Assembly (NCBI RefSeq): GCF_000012625.1
Contig: NC_007516.1
Span: 744,001-808,000, forward strand
Direction of reading: 5' to 3'
Source of the DNA: Synechococcus sp. CC9605
GTDB taxonomy: Bacteria > Cyanobacteriota > Cyanobacteriia > PCC-6307 > Cyanobiaceae
Length of the DNA stretch: 64,000 bases
Shown one piece after another: positions 8,484-17,397 of this stretch. Position numbers and translations under genes: made by a program. Numbering within the stretch: the stretch's first letter is position 1; every line of letters begins with the position of its first letter. The notes beneath the pieces were generated by a model. The model did no database searches. It was given only the letters and a program-made list of their open reading frames with translations, and was not told where the DNA came from.

Positions 8484-9092
8484 TTAAACTTTGCGGGAGT
8501 AGTACTCCACCACCAGCAATTCGTTGATTTCCAGGGCAACCCACTCGCGTTCGCAGCGGGCGGTGACCTTGGCGCTCAGCTTGGACTTGTCCAGTTCGAG
8601 GTGGCTGGGTACGTTGGCCAGACCAGGGAACTCGAGGTTGGCTTCAGCCAGCTTCTTGCTGCACTTGCGCTCGCGGATGGCGATCACATCGCCGGGCTTG
8701 CACTGGTAGCTGGCGATGTCGGTAACACGACCGTTCACGGTGACGTGACCATGGTTCACCAGCTGACGGGCGCCGGGCACGGTTGGACCGAAGCCGAGGC
8801 GGAAACAAACATTGTCCAGACGGTTCTCGAGCAGCTTGAGCAGGTTGGTTCCGGTGGAACCTTCCTGGGCGCGCGCTTTCTTCACGTAGCGCACGAGCTG
8901 ACGCTCGGAGACGCCGTAGTTGAAGCGAAGCTTCTGCTTCTCTTCGAGACGGATCGCGTATTCAGAGCGCTTGCGACGGGCTTGGCCGTGCTGACCGGGG
9001 GGATAGGACCGTTTGGCGGCCTTCCGGGTGAGACCGGGGAGGTCTCCCAAGCGCCGCGTGATCCTCAGGCGAGGGCCGCGGTAACGAGACAT
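8484..9092 (-). CDS. rpsD: 30S ribosomal protein S4
   Basis: This encodes small-subunit protein S4, a primary 16S rRNA-binding protein that nucleates 30S assembly. The 202-residue product starts at ATG 9092 with [20 protein letters not shown], the normal S4 N-terminus. The basic [19 protein letters not shown] stretch follows. The S4 RNA-binding domain is at residues 93-155 ([13 protein letters not shown] and [14 protein letters not shown]). An open extension upstream of 9092 is ignored because it lacks S4 similarity. It is divergent from yidD, and its 3' side abuts the phage relic, making it the boundary between core genome and island. Confidence 0.98.
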
Positions 9093-9201
9093 AGGTGGGT
9101 AGGTGTGTGTTGAGTTCGTGCGGTTGTTGGGCATGCTGGAACCGAAAAAGCCCCAGGCATTTGCCGCGATGCACGAATCAAACACTTTATATGGCGGCCC
9201 G

Positions 9202-9447
9202 ATGACCAAGCTGCGACAGGCAATCAATCAGGTTCTGGCGGCTGTTCTCCTGGCAGGCATTGGTTTTTACCGGCGCTTCATCTCCCCTATGATTGGGCCC
9301 CGCTGTCGTTTCACGCCCACCTGCAGTGCCTATGGGCTAGAGGCCATCCAGAAGCATGGACCCTGGAAGGGGGGCTGGCTTACCGTGAAACGGCTGCTGC
9401 GCTGCCATCCCTTCACCCCCTGTGGCTGTGACCCGGTGCCCGATTGA
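9202..9447 (+). CDS. yidD: Membrane protein insertion efficiency factor YidD
   Basis: YidD is a small inner-membrane-associated protein that helps YidC-dependent membrane protein insertion. The 81-residue product starts at ATG 9202 ([19 protein letters not shown]). An amphipathic/hydrophobic helix is followed by the family signature [32 protein letters not shown] and the Cys-rich end [15 protein letters not shown]. An open stretch upstream of this ATG is not family sequence. The stop codon shares its last base with the next gene's ATG, implying translational coupling. Confidence 0.95.
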
Positions 9448-9719
9448 TGAGGCAGCTCATCCTGTACAGCCGCGCTGGTTGCTGCCTGTGTGAAGGCTTG
9501 GAATCCCGCTTGCGCGCCCTCGATGTTTTGGGGCTCTCGATCGAGCTGAAGGTGATTGATATCGATGCGCCTGGCACCCCCCAGGAGCTGAAGGCGCGCT
9601 ACGACCTCGAGGTTCCTGTGCTCGCGCTCGATGGATCTGAGCTTCCCCGGGTCTCCCCGCGTCTAACGGGTGAGGGACTGTTGAATTGGTTGCAACGCTG
9701 TCTGTCCACGGCGCTCTGA
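9447..9719 (+). CDS. Glutaredoxin-like protein (DUF836 type)
   Basis: This 90-residue thioredoxin-fold protein carries the CxxC motif near the N-terminus ([13 protein letters not shown]), followed by a beta-strand with KVIDIDA and the cis-Pro segment EVPVLALDG. This is the pattern of the small glutaredoxin-like DUF836 family, presumed thiol-disulfide oxidoreductases without an assigned substrate. ATG 9447 is preferred because it overlaps the yidD stop by one base (TGATG). A TTG three bases upstream would also be open. It is co-transcribed with yidD and probably murE. Confidence 0.88.
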   Translation: MRQLILYSRAGCCLCEGLESRLRALDVLGLSIELKVIDIDAPGTPQELKARYDLEVPVLALDGSELPRVSPRLTGEGLLNWLQRCLSTAL

Positions 9720-9754
9720 ACGGCTTAAAACTCCCCCAAGCCAGGGGAGATGGG

Positions 9755-11260
9755 ATGACGCAGGCGTTGCATGCCCTGTTGAGTGATGCAGGCATCGCAG
9801 TGCCGCCGGGGCTGGTGAACCCTGGGTTGGGGGCGATCACCACCGATTCCCGCCGCGTCGGCCCTGGAACTCTGTTTCTCGGTCTCCCCGGCGAACGGGT
9901 GGATGGAGGCACCTTCTGGGCCCAAGCCCTTGAGGCCGGTGCTGCCGCTGCTGTGATTGGAGCTGAAGCTGCTGCAGCACAACCGCCTGGCGCGGATGCC
10001 CCTGTGGTGGTGATCCAGGAGCCGGTGGCGCGTCGAATCGGTGAGATTGCCGCGGCGTTTTGGGATCACCCCTGCAGGTGCATGGCCCTGATTGGTGTGA
10101 CCGGCACCAATGGCAAAACCACCACCACCCATTTGATCGAGCATCTGGCCGCTTCGGCCGGCCAATCCGTGGGCCTTTTCGGCACGTTGGTGAACCGCTG
10201 GCCCGGCCAAAGCATCACGGCTACCCACACCACGGCCTTTGCCGACCTCCTGCAGGGGCAACTCGCCGAGGCTGCCTCCGCCGGTTGCGGCCTGGCGGCC
10301 ATGGAGGTGAGTTCCCACGCCCTGGCGCAGCAGCGCGTGGCGGGCTGCCGCTTCGCAGGAGCCGTGTTCACCAACCTCACCCAGGACCACCTCGATTACC
10401 ACGCCTCCATGGAGGACTACTTCGAGGCCAAGGCGTCGCTGTTTGCGGATCCTCTGCTGCTTGCCGATGGCGCGCGATCGGTGGTCAACAGCGATGACCC
10501 CTGGGGGGAACGCCTGGCCGAACGGCTCGGTGCCGCCTGTTGGCGCAGCTCGCTGGAGGATCCATCGGCTGAGTTGCACATGAGCGACCTGCAGATGACG
10601 GCTGCTGGGGTGGAGGGCCGCTTGATCAGTCCTGTGGGTGAGGGCCGTTTCCGTTCGCCCTTGCTGGGGCGCTTCAACCTGATGAACCTGTTGCAGGCGA
10701 TAGGGGTGCTGCTTCAGCAGCAGTTGCCCTTGCCGGTGCTGCTGGAGGCCATCGGCCGTTTCGGTGGCGTGCCCGGACGGATGGAGCGGGTGATTTTGAA
10801 CGGGGTGGATGCAGCGAATTTGCCCCCGGTGCTGGTGGATTACGCCCACACTCCCGATGGTCTGGACAATGCTCTTTCTGCAGCGCGTCCGTTCTGCGCG
10901 GGCCGGCTGATCTGTGTGTTCGGTTGCGGTGGTGATCGGGACCGGGGCAAGCGTCCGCAGATGGCGGAAATTGCGGCACGCCTGGCTGACCGTGTGGTGG
11001 TCACCTCCGACAACCCCCGCACCGAGGATCCTCGGCAGATCCTGGATGACGTTGTTGCCGGGATTCCGCCCGGTAGCGATCTGCTGGTGGAGGGTGATCG
11101 AGCCCAGGCGATTGCTTCAGCCATTGCCGAAGCTGAGCCGAACGATCTGGTGCTGGTGGCCGGCAAGGGGCACGAGGATTACCAGATTCTCGGCACCGAA
11201 AAAGTGCACTTCGACGATCGCGAGGAAGCGGAACGCGCTTTGCGCTTGAGGTTGTCTTGA
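9755..11260 (+). CDS. murE: UDP-MurNAc-L-Ala-D-Glu:meso-diaminopimelate ligase
   Basis: MurE adds meso-diaminopimelate to the peptidoglycan precursor UDP-MurNAc-L-Ala-D-Glu in the cytoplasm, using ATP. The 501-residue product begins at ATG 9755, 7 nt after AGGGGAG. The Mur ligase P-loop GTNGKTTT is at residues 117-124, the central-domain signature [13 protein letters not shown] follows, and the C-terminal domain has [13 protein letters not shown]. The DNPR motif ([13 protein letters not shown]) marks diaminopimelate, not lysine, as the amino acid added. Length and all domains are normal. Confidence 0.97.
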   Translation: MTQALHALLSDAGIAVPPGLVNPGLGAITTDSRRVGPGTLFLGLPGERVDGGTFWAQALEAGAAAAVIGAEAAAAQPPGADAPVVVIQEPVARRIGEIAAAFWDHPCRCMALIGVTGTNGKTTTTHLIEHLAASAGQSVGLFGTLVNRWPGQSITATHTTAFADLLQGQLAEAASAGCGLAAMEVSSHALAQQRVAGCRFAGAVFTNLTQDHLDYHASMEDYFEAKASLFADPLLLADGARSVVNSDDPWGERLAERLGAACWRSSLEDPSAELHMSDLQMTAAGVEGRLISPVGEGRFRSPLLGRFNLMNLLQAIGVLLQQQLPLPVLLEAIGRFGGVPGRMERVILNGVDAANLPPVLVDYAHTPDGLDNALSAARPFCAGRLICVFGCGGDRDRGKRPQMAEIAARLADRVVVTSDNPRTEDPRQILDDVVAGIPPGSDLLVEGDRAQAIASAIAEAEPNDLVLVAGKGHEDYQILGTEKVHFDDREEAERALRLRLS

Positions 11261-11293
11261 AGCAAGTGCTCTATCGCGATTGATCTCAGCCGA

Positions 11294-12460
11294 TCAAAGC
11301 GCGCTGATCGCGGCCACCAGGGCGTTGATGTCGTCTTCTGTGGTGGTGATGTGGGTGCAGGCCCTCAAGCAACTGGGGTCCGCCAGATCGCGAATCCACA
11401 GCCCTTGGGCACCCAACTGCTTCACATGCTCTACAGGGGGCAAATCGCCCGTGATCTGAAAGCTCACCAGTCCGCTGGCGGGCGGCAGCTCCAGCAGGGG
11501 TGTGACGCGCTCCAGTCCTTGGAGCGCCTGCCAGAGCATGCCACTCAGCGTTCGGATGCGCTCCCAGCGTTGTTGGGCTGATCCCGTTTGGTCCAGCAGT
11601 TGCAGTGAGCTGCGCAGGCCCGCCATCAAGGGCACGCAGCTGGTGGCCACTTCAAAGCGGCGGCTGTCGTGGTGAAACAGGTCACTGCTGTTGAGATCGG
11701 CCTTGCTTTCATCACGCAGGCTGCGCCAGCCGATCACGGTCGGCGCGGCCTCTTCCAGCACCCGTTCAGACAGCGCCACGCCCCCCAGACCTTCGGGCCC
11801 GCAGGCCCACTTGTGCCCGGTGAAGGCGTAGATGTCCGCTGCTGCAGCGGCTTCGCCGACGGGGATCTGTCCGAAGCTTTGGGCTGCATCCACCAGCAGG
11901 AAGGGCTGTTGGGGGTGTTGGTTGAGCTGATCGGCGACGGCGGCAATGGGCATCACCTGCCCTGTGTTCCAGAGCAGATGGCTCAGCACCACCAGACGGG
12001 TGCGGGGGGTGATGGTCTGATGAATCGCCTCGAGCACGGCGGCATCGCAGTGGGCCTGATCACCCCGCAGATGCTTCACCAGCAGCACGTCGATGGCGAG
12101 GTTCTGGCGCCGGGCCAGTTCAACGCAGGCACTCACCACTCCGGGATGCTCGCAGTCGCCGATCAGCAGCCGATCTCCTTCCGCAAAGGGCAGTCCCCAT
12201 AGCGGCAGCACACAGCCGCTGGTGACGTTTTCGGTGAGGGCAAGCCGATGGGGCGGAACGCCGCAGCACTGAGCCAGAAGGCGGCGGGTGCTGTTCACCT
12301 CAGTGCCGATGAAGGGCCACACCTCTGCCGTGAAGGGCCCCAACTCCTGGATGCGCGACCAGCTCGCGGTGATCGCTTCGAGGGATGAACTGGGCAGTGG
12401 CCCTTGGCCGCCGTAGTTGAAATACGTCTTGTTCTGCAGGGCAGGGCAGAGGTCGCGCAT
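11294..12460 (-). CDS. Class V PLP aminotransferase, cystine lyase (C-DES)-like
   Basis: This 388-residue pyridoxal-phosphate enzyme of the NifS/class V fold resembles the cyanobacterial L-cysteine/cystine C-S lyase (C-DES). It would release sulfur from cystine for Fe-S cluster assembly. Visible features are the N-terminal YFNYGGQGPLPSSS, the LTENVTSG and GDCEHPG segments, the PLP-binding Asp in FLLVDAAQSFGQIPVG, and the Schiff-base lysine in AFTGHKWACGPEG. The long loop with active-site Cys typical of true NifS/SufS desulfurases is not apparent. The start is ATG 12460, with GTG 12466 just upstream. It converges on murE. Confidence 0.85.
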   Translation of the reverse strand: MRDLCPALQNKTYFNYGGQGPLPSSSLEAITASWSRIQELGPFTAEVWPFIGTEVNSTRRLLAQCCGVPPHRLALTENVTSGCVLPLWGLPFAEGDRLLIGDCEHPGVVSACVELARRQNLAIDVLLVKHLRGDQAHCDAAVLEAIHQTITPRTRLVVLSHLLWNTGQVMPIAAVADQLNQHPQQPFLLVDAAQSFGQIPVGEAAAAADIYAFTGHKWACGPEGLGGVALSERVLEEAAPTVIGWRSLRDESKADLNSSDLFHHDSRRFEVATSCVPLMAGLRSSLQLLDQTGSAQQRWERIRTLSGMLWQALQGLERVTPLLELPPASGLVSFQITGDLPPVEHVKQLGAQGLWIRDLADPSCLRACTHITTTEDDINALVAAISAL

Positions 12461-12842
12461 GGTCACGGCAGTGGCCTGAGCCGAAGAGTGGGTCCCACCA
12501 CGTTGGCAGTGGCTTTGTCGCTCTTCAGAGTCTTCAGTATTTGGTCAAACGATTCAGGCCCATTTTTTTCTGAACTGTTTTTCCGCTGTTCGTTCCATCT
12601 GCCATCCCGACCACCGGCGCCATTCGATCTCCGCCGCCGTCAGGCATTGATCGGCGAGTGATTCTTTTTGGTTGTTCAGGGTTCCAAACCGGATGGGGCA
12701 AGCAGGACCAGCGTTCACTTCAATTTCCCGACCTAAATCAACCTTGTCGCGCAGGCTGAACCAATGGTGGTTGTGTTGGATACAAAACCCAATCGATCAG
12801 TATTTCAACTCAGTTTGAATTGCATCTTTGGGCCTGGATGTT
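12461..12842. other. Intergenic region, no gene seen
   Basis: About 380 bp between two minus-strand genes. The open frame on the plus strand is Phe/Ser/Arg-rich and has no family signature. It probably contains the promoter of the cystine-lyase-like gene; no clear sigma-70 boxes or hairpin stood out. Confidence 0.4.
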
Positions 12843-13076
12843 TCAGCTGGCCTTGAGGTAGATCCTGCGACCTTTGCTATCAACTTTGTAGCGACCACCC
12901 CTGGGGCCGATGTGAATCACATCGGATGGTGACGTGTGGAGTGGGGTTGGCGGCACCAAAGCTTCCGGTTCAACCTTGGTGGTGGTTGGAACCTCAGGCG
13001 CTTGTGTTCTTAGGTGTGGCGCGGCTATGAAGATATTGAGCCCGAGCTTGCGATACAGAAAATCTGCGATTCGCAT
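12843..13076 (-). CDS. Small protein with basic GPRGGRY adaptor-like tail
   Basis: The 77-residue product starts at ATG 13076 (MRIADFLYRKLGLN). It has a Pro/Thr-rich linker and ends in DVIHIGPRGGRYKVDSKGRR IYL. That tail resembles the short basic 'adaptor' module found at protein ends in large DNA viruses and many bacterial proteins (GPRGGRY followed by basic residues), of unclear function. No signal peptide is evident. It stands alone between a GAF-domain gene and an intergenic gap, on the same strand. Confidence 0.6.
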   Translation of the reverse strand: MRIADFLYRKLGLNIFIAAPHLRTQAPEVPTTTKVEPEALVPPTPLHTSPSDVIHIGPRGGRYKVDSKGRRIYLKAS

Positions 13077-13161
13077 GACGCATTGCTGGAACTTCCTTTA
13101 TTTTCTGGCCGTGTCAAGTGTTCATGGTGTTGCTGATGTCAATCGATCAGCGTCATTGAAT

Positions 13162-13884
13162 TCAACTTTGATCGTTCAACGACTCCGCTCGACTGTTTTG
13201 CACGTCGGGGAAGTGCTCGTTCATGCATTCGGGACAGATGCCATGGCTGAAATTCAGCGTGCTGTGCTGCATTAGGAATCGTTCGATCGGTTGCCAGAAG
13301 CCTTCGCTGTCGCGGATCGACTTGCAGTAGCTGCAGGTGGTGATTAAGCCCTGAGCATGATGCATCTGGCAGAACTCATCCATGAGGGCTAGGGATCGGC
13401 GTCTGAGTTCCAACAGGGTGGTGGCCTGTTCCGCCAGGCCTTCCATCACCTTGTATTGCGAATTGGTGAGCGATTTGGGAATCCGATCAATCACGCAAAG
13501 CGTTCCAATGCGGTGGTTGATGTCGGTTTTGAGGGGGAAGCCTGCATAGAGCCGGATGTGGGGTTCTTCCTGAACAAGGGGGTTGTCGCGGAATTTCTCG
13601 TGAAACAGTGCGTCCTCCACCACAAGAGGTTTGGAATCGAGGATCGTATGGGCACAGAAGGAGATATCCCGGTCGGTTTCGCTGGCCTCAAGGCCCACCT
13701 TCGATTTGAACCACTGACGCTTCTCGTCCACCAAAGAGATCAGCGCAATCGGAGATTGGCAGATCTCTGACGCCATCCGGGTGATGTTGTCAAAGGCTTT
13801 CTCAGGCTTTGTTCCCAGAATCCGGTATTCACTGAGGGACCTCAGCCTGGCTGCTTCGTTGATCGGCTTGGGTGCGGCCTGCAT
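13162..13884 (-). CDS. GAF-domain sensor with C-terminal Cys-pair module
   Basis: The 240-residue protein has an N-terminal GAF domain (roughly residues 20-165) with typical segments: ITRMASEICQSPIALISLVD, KSKVGLEASETDRDISFCAH, FRDNPLV and IRLYAGFPLKTDINHRIGTL. GAF domains bind small ligands or chromophores. The Cys in DISFCAH is a common family position and does not by itself show a bilin attachment site. A C-terminal module carries two Cys pairs (CSYCKSIRDSEGFW and HGICPECMNEHFPD), likely metal-binding and known at the ends of GAF/PAS proteins. There is no output enzyme, so it probably signals through a partner. ATG 13884 is used; GTG 13890 is in frame. Confidence 0.8.
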   Translation of the reverse strand: MQAAPKPINEAARLRSLSEYRILGTKPEKAFDNITRMASEICQSPIALISLVDEKRQWFKSKVGLEASETDRDISFCAHTILDSKPLVVEDALFHEKFRDNPLVQEEPHIRLYAGFPLKTDINHRIGTLCVIDRIPKSLTNSQYKVMEGLAEQATTLLELRRRSLALMDEFCQMHHAQGLITTCSYCKSIRDSEGFWQPIERFLMQHSTLNFSHGICPECMNEHFPDVQNSRAESLNDQS

Positions 13885-14070
13885 GGACACAGCTCGCTAG
13901 GCGTTCCTTTGGTCTAAGGCATGATTTTTTTATTTTCTGTAAATAAGCAGTGCGAAAAATTTCGCTTTGTTGATTTAAATTTTCTGGATTAATTAAATTT
14001 GCCGGCCTTCCTGGTGTGGGATTCACTCTGCTGGCCATGCTTGAGCTCCTAAGGGCATGGACACGGGCCT

Positions 14071-14757
14071 GTGACCATCACTGATTGGCTCTGGATTCTT
14101 CATCCCGCCCTTGCGGTTGTGCTGATTTATCCCCTCATCGGGATGGTGGTGCGTCTTGCCTGGCAGACCCGTCAGAGGCGTGTCGCCCAGGTGAAGCATC
14201 CACCGATGGTGGGCCGCGATCACAGTGATCTGGGCCGTTGGCTCGCGGCGGGTGTGGTGCTTTTGGTGCTGATCGCCTTGACCGTGGCCATCGCCACCAA
14301 GGCACCACCAGCTGATTTCTCCGGTGGCGTTGGTCGTGCCATCCAGCTGAGCATCGTGCTGCTGGGTACGGGGGCGAGCCTGGTCGCTCTCTTGCGAAGC
14401 AAGGCTGCTGCCCTGCGCCTCAGCTTCAGCTTGATCACCTGGATTGGCGTGCTCACGCTCGGAGCGCAGCCGGAGGTGTGGCGTCTATCGGATGATCCCC
14501 TATCGCCTTTGTTCTGGCAGTCCCATTACTGGGCCGGTGTCGCGGTCACCGGTTTGATGCTGTTTGCTTTGGCGGCCCGGCCTGAGATCCTGCGTGACCT
14601 ACGCCTGCGCCGGTTGCACGTCACAGCCTCGGTGCTGGCGGCGCTGCTTTTTGTGATGCAGGGCATCACCGGTACAAGGGATCTGCTGGAGATTCCATTG
14701 AGTTGGCAAAAACCTGCGGTCTATGCCTGCGACTTTGATTTGCAACGTTGTCCCTGA
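14071..14757 (+). CDS. DUF4079-type membrane protein
   Basis: The 228-residue integral membrane protein starts at GTG 14071 (MTITDWLWILHPALAVVLIY). Hydrophobic segments lie near residues 10-32, 60-80, 90-108, 118-134, 150-170 and 180-200. An invariant-looking His in ILHPALAV and one in WQSHYWAGV are where haem-binding His would be expected in cytochrome b561-like folds. It matches the general form of the cyanobacterial DUF4079 family, of unknown function. It is convergent with the cellulose-synthase-like gene. Confidence 0.7.
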   Translation: MTITDWLWILHPALAVVLIYPLIGMVVRLAWQTRQRRVAQVKHPPMVGRDHSDLGRWLAAGVVLLVLIALTVAIATKAPPADFSGGVGRAIQLSIVLLGTGASLVALLRSKAAALRLSFSLITWIGVLTLGAQPEVWRLSDDPLSPLFWQSHYWAGVAVTGLMLFALAARPEILRDLRLRRLHVTASVLAALLFVMQGITGTRDLLEIPLSWQKPAVYACDFDLQRCP

Positions 14758-14784
14758 GCGGTGGCCGGAGGTGCTGTTCTGAAT

Positions 14785-16836
14785 TCAGGGAAGACGTGGC
14801 ACAAGAGAACGGTGGAAAACTTGGGGAGTTGGGCCGCCGAAGAGCAACCGTTTCAGCAGCATCAGCAGTCCCAACACTTCCCGTCTGGGGCGCCGGTCTG
14901 GCCATATCCCATCACTGCAGAACAACCAGCGGATCAGGCTGTGTTGTTGTTGTTGGCTGAGGTTGCCCCAGCTCAAGGCTGCCTGCCGCCCTTGGATCTG
15001 CAGCATCACAACCGGTAGAGGCGGGATGGCGGCCGTCCACTGCAGCTGGCTGCTGTGCATCAGGGGCAGAACCTTTGTGGAGAAGGCCAGCTCCACACCG
15101 CTTTCACTGATGGCGGTGATCCGACAGGGATGGCAATGGCCCCCGGAATCAATCAGCTCGGCGGCGTGATCAAGGCTGAGCCAGGGGGAGGGATCGCTCT
15201 GCGGAGGATTCCAGCAGGCGCGAAGAGCGATGAGGGTTCCCAGCAGATTTAACCCAGCCCAGACCAGCCCCAGCTGAAGCGGCCCGACTCTGTCCCAGCC
15301 TGCGAGCATCAGCTGCTGCACGAGCCCCAGCAGATTCGCCAGGTTGAACAGGCTAAGCACGATCAGGGGAAGCGCTAGAAACCATGACCAGCCGCCCCGG
15401 GATCGCTGGCGATGCTTGGGGGTGACCCGGAATCCAACGGAGGAACCGAGGACATTCCAGATCAGGCTCACCACCAGCGGAACGGTGAGCACCCAGCTGG
15501 TTAGTTCGGTCAGCAGGGCAGAGCGGCTGTTGCGATTCAGCCAGCCGATGCTGAGCAGCACCGTTCCCCAGAGGGGCAGCATCAATTCAATGATGGCTCG
15601 CTGATCCAGAAGGATTGGTGCGACACCAAGCAGCCCGTAGCTCAGCGGCATCAGCATCAGCACCAACCTCGGCAGGTTGTTGAGCCAATGGATGACGCCC
15701 TCCATGTAGGCCAGCCTCTGGCCGGGGCTGAGGCCATACGCCCGTAGAGGGCCATGGGGCAGTCTCAAACTTTGGAGGGTGCCGTTGGCCCAGCGTTGCC
15801 GCTGTTGCACGAAGTCCTCCATGGACTCGGCGGCCAGCCCAGCACTGAGCTTCTGCTGGAGGTACAGCAGCTTCCATCCCTGCGCACGCAGGGCAATGCC
15901 GGTGACGTAGTCCTCCGACAAGGCACCCTCGACGAAGCCACCGATCCCATCCAGGGCGCGCCGCCGCACCACGAAGGCTGTGCCGGCACAGACCACGGCG
16001 CCCCAGCCGTCCCGTACCGGTTCGATCCAGCGATAGAAGCTCTCCTCATCCGGCAGCAGCCACGACTCCATCCGCAGGTTGCGCATCACCGGATCGGCAT
16101 TGATGAACGACTGCGGCGTCTGCAGCATGGCTACATCGGGGTCCAGCAGAAAGCCGATGCTGTGTTCCAGGAACCGCTGCTGGGGGATGAAGTCCGCATC
16201 GAACACCGCCACCAGCTCGCCATGACATTGGCTCAGCCCGGCGTTGAGGTTGCCCGCCTTGGCGTGCAGGCGTTCGGGACGATGCAAGTAGCGACAGCCC
16301 AGTTGTTTGGCTAGGCGCTTCACCTCCTCACGGCCAGAGTCATCCAGCACCAAAACACTGGTGTGGGGATAGCTCTGCTGCGTGCAGCCCAGAAGCGAGC
16401 GTTGCAGCACCGCCAGCGGCTCGCCGTAGGTGGGTACGAGGATGTCCACATGGGGCCTCCACGCCGAGGCCTGCCAGTCCCGATGGCGTTTTTGGACGTC
16501 CCGACGTCGATCCGGGAAGCGGTGCCAGGCCAGCCACAGCGGCAGCAGACCGGTGATCAGTAGCCAGCCTTCCGCCAGCAGTAACAGGCCGCTGAGGCTG
16601 GTGGAAACAGCGGTGTTGAGATTGAGGCTGGCGGTGCAGCGCCAGTGCAGATAACGAAGGGTGAGGGCGCTGATCAACAGGATCAGGCTGCGTCGGGCCC
16701 ACAGCGAAGACTCCGCTTCCGGCCGCTGGATCAGCGCCAACGGCCAGAGCAGCAGCAGCAGGCTCACTCCACAGCCAGGCGTTGATTCCTTGCCAACGCT
16801 AGGAGGCGTTGTTCCTATGCCGCTTCGTAGAGCCAA
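14785..16836 (-). CDS. Cellulose-synthase-like family 2 glycosyltransferase with PilZ-like tail
   Basis: This 683-residue processive membrane glycosyltransferase is built like BcsA. Two N-terminal transmembrane segments precede a GT2 domain with HVDILVPTYGEP, RPERLHAKAGNLNAGL, the DxD motif in VAVFDADFIPQ, QTPQSF, the catalytic Asp in ALSEDYVTG and QQRQRWANGT. Several membrane helices follow, then a C-terminal beta-rich region after residue 570 (HPCRITAISESGVELAF) that resembles PilZ but lacks a clear RxxxR in view. Cyclic-di-GMP control is therefore possible, not shown. It would export a beta-glucan or other polysaccharide. The TTG start overlaps the upstream cyclotransferase gene; an internal GTG before SLLLLLWPLAL is an alternative. 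Confidence 0.85.
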   Translation of the reverse strand: MALRSGIGTTPPSVGKESTPGCGVSLLLLLWPLALIQRPEAESSLWARRSLILLISALTLRYLHWRCTASLNLNTAVSTSLSGLLLLAEGWLLITGLLPLWLAWHRFPDRRRDVQKRHRDWQASAWRPHVDILVPTYGEPLAVLQRSLLGCTQQSYPHTSVLVLDDSGREEVKRLAKQLGCRYLHRPERLHAKAGNLNAGLSQCHGELVAVFDADFIPQQRFLEHSIGFLLDPDVAMLQTPQSFINADPVMRNLRMESWLLPDEESFYRWIEPVRDGWGAVVCAGTAFVVRRRALDGIGGFVEGALSEDYVTGIALRAQGWKLLYLQQKLSAGLAAESMEDFVQQRQRWANGTLQSLRLPHGPLRAYGLSPGQRLAYMEGVIHWLNNLPRLVLMLMPLSYGLLGVAPILLDQRAIIELMLPLWGTVLLSIGWLNRNSRSALLTELTSWVLTVPLVVSLIWNVLGSSVGFRVTPKHRQRSRGGWSWFLALPLIVLSLFNLANLLGLVQQLMLAGWDRVGPLQLGLVWAGLNLLGTLIALRACWNPPQSDPSPWLSLDHAAELIDSGGHCHPCRITAISESGVELAFSTKVLPLMHSSQLQWTAAIPPLPVVMLQIQGRQAALSWGNLSQQQQHSLIRWLFCSDGIWPDRRPRREVLGLLMLLKRLLFGGPTPQVFHRSLVPRLP

Positions 16837-17105
16837 ACGCTGCGGCCATCCCTGAGGGTCACGCTGCTGCGTTGATACACCTCAGGCACGTCCTCCCAAT
16901 CATCCAAGGCGGGCCAACAGGGCTCGGGCACCAAATACACCTCCCCTGCAATGGCCCCATTACCCCGTTGCAGCATCGGGTAACCCCAGTGCTGGATCTC
17001 GATGAACCCGTCAACGATGCCATCTCGGTCTCGTTGGGCGCCCTTCAGCAGGTGATGGGCGCTGCCGTTGCCTTTGAGTGATCCGTAGACGAAGAGGCGT
17101 TTCAG
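16815..17105 (-). CDS. Gamma-glutamylcyclotransferase-like protein with apparent CTG start
   Basis: The 96-residue frame reads [20 protein letters not shown], then [20 protein letters not shown], then [13 protein letters not shown] and TAG. The VYGSLKG loop and the EVY(L)(V) strand with the acidic LDDWE segment match the GGCT/AIG2 fold (gamma-glutamyl amine or peptide cyclisation). No ATG, GTG or TTG lies between the preceding in-frame TGA and this sequence. The only near-start is a CTG overlapping the nfu stop (CTGA), so initiation is probably by coupled reinitiation at CTG. Its stop lies inside the next gene's 5' end. The three minus-strand genes nfu, this one and the glycosyltransferase look like an operon. 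Confidence 0.7.
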   Translation of the reverse strand: MKRLFVYGSLKGNGSAHHLLKGAQRDRDGIVDGFIEIQHWGYPMLQRGNGAIAGEVYLVPEPCWPALDDWEDVPEVYQRSSVTLRDGRSVWLYEAA

Positions 17106-17347
17106 AGCACCTGCACCACTTCACTCACTTCAGGGATCGACTCGCGCATCTTGCGTTCGATGCCCATCTTCAAAGTCATCGTGCTGCTGGGGCAGCTGCC
17201 GCAGGCTCCCTGCAGGCGCACTTTCACGATCGGGCCGTCCAGTTCCACCACTTCAACGTTGCCGCCGTCGGCCATCAGGAAGGGGCGCAGCTCATCCAGC
17301 ACCTTCTCCACGTTCTCAAGCGTGAGGGCCATGGTTTCAGTGCTCAT
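17102..17347 (-). CDS. nfu: NifU-like Fe-S scaffold (Nfu domain)
   Basis: The 81-residue stand-alone Nfu domain is a scaffold or carrier for [4Fe-4S] clusters; in cyanobacteria it serves photosystem I and other targets. Key signs are the helix [23 protein letters not shown] and the cluster-binding CxxC in [20 protein letters not shown], ending [10 protein letters not shown]. Length is exactly that of cyanobacterial NifU/NfuA. Its start is ATG 17347. It is divergent from mqo, with about 50 bp between starts. Confidence 0.95.
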   Translation of the reverse strand: MSTETMALTLENVEKVLDELRPFLMADGGNVEVVELDGPIVKVRLQGACGSCPSSTMTLKMGIERKMRESIPEVSEVVQVL

Positions 17348-17397
17348 CGGGATGAACCAGACATCAACGCTTCAAGGTTACGGAGTGGCCCCATAGG

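Noticed and set aside
8436-9113. Long open frame on the plus strand opposite rpsD.
   Set aside because: It is the antisense shadow of a highly conserved ribosomal protein gene with strong codon bias.
9725-10849. Long minus-strand frame opposite murE.
   Set aside because: His/Gln/Arg-rich composition typical of antisense to a G+C-rich gene; murE on the other strand is certain.
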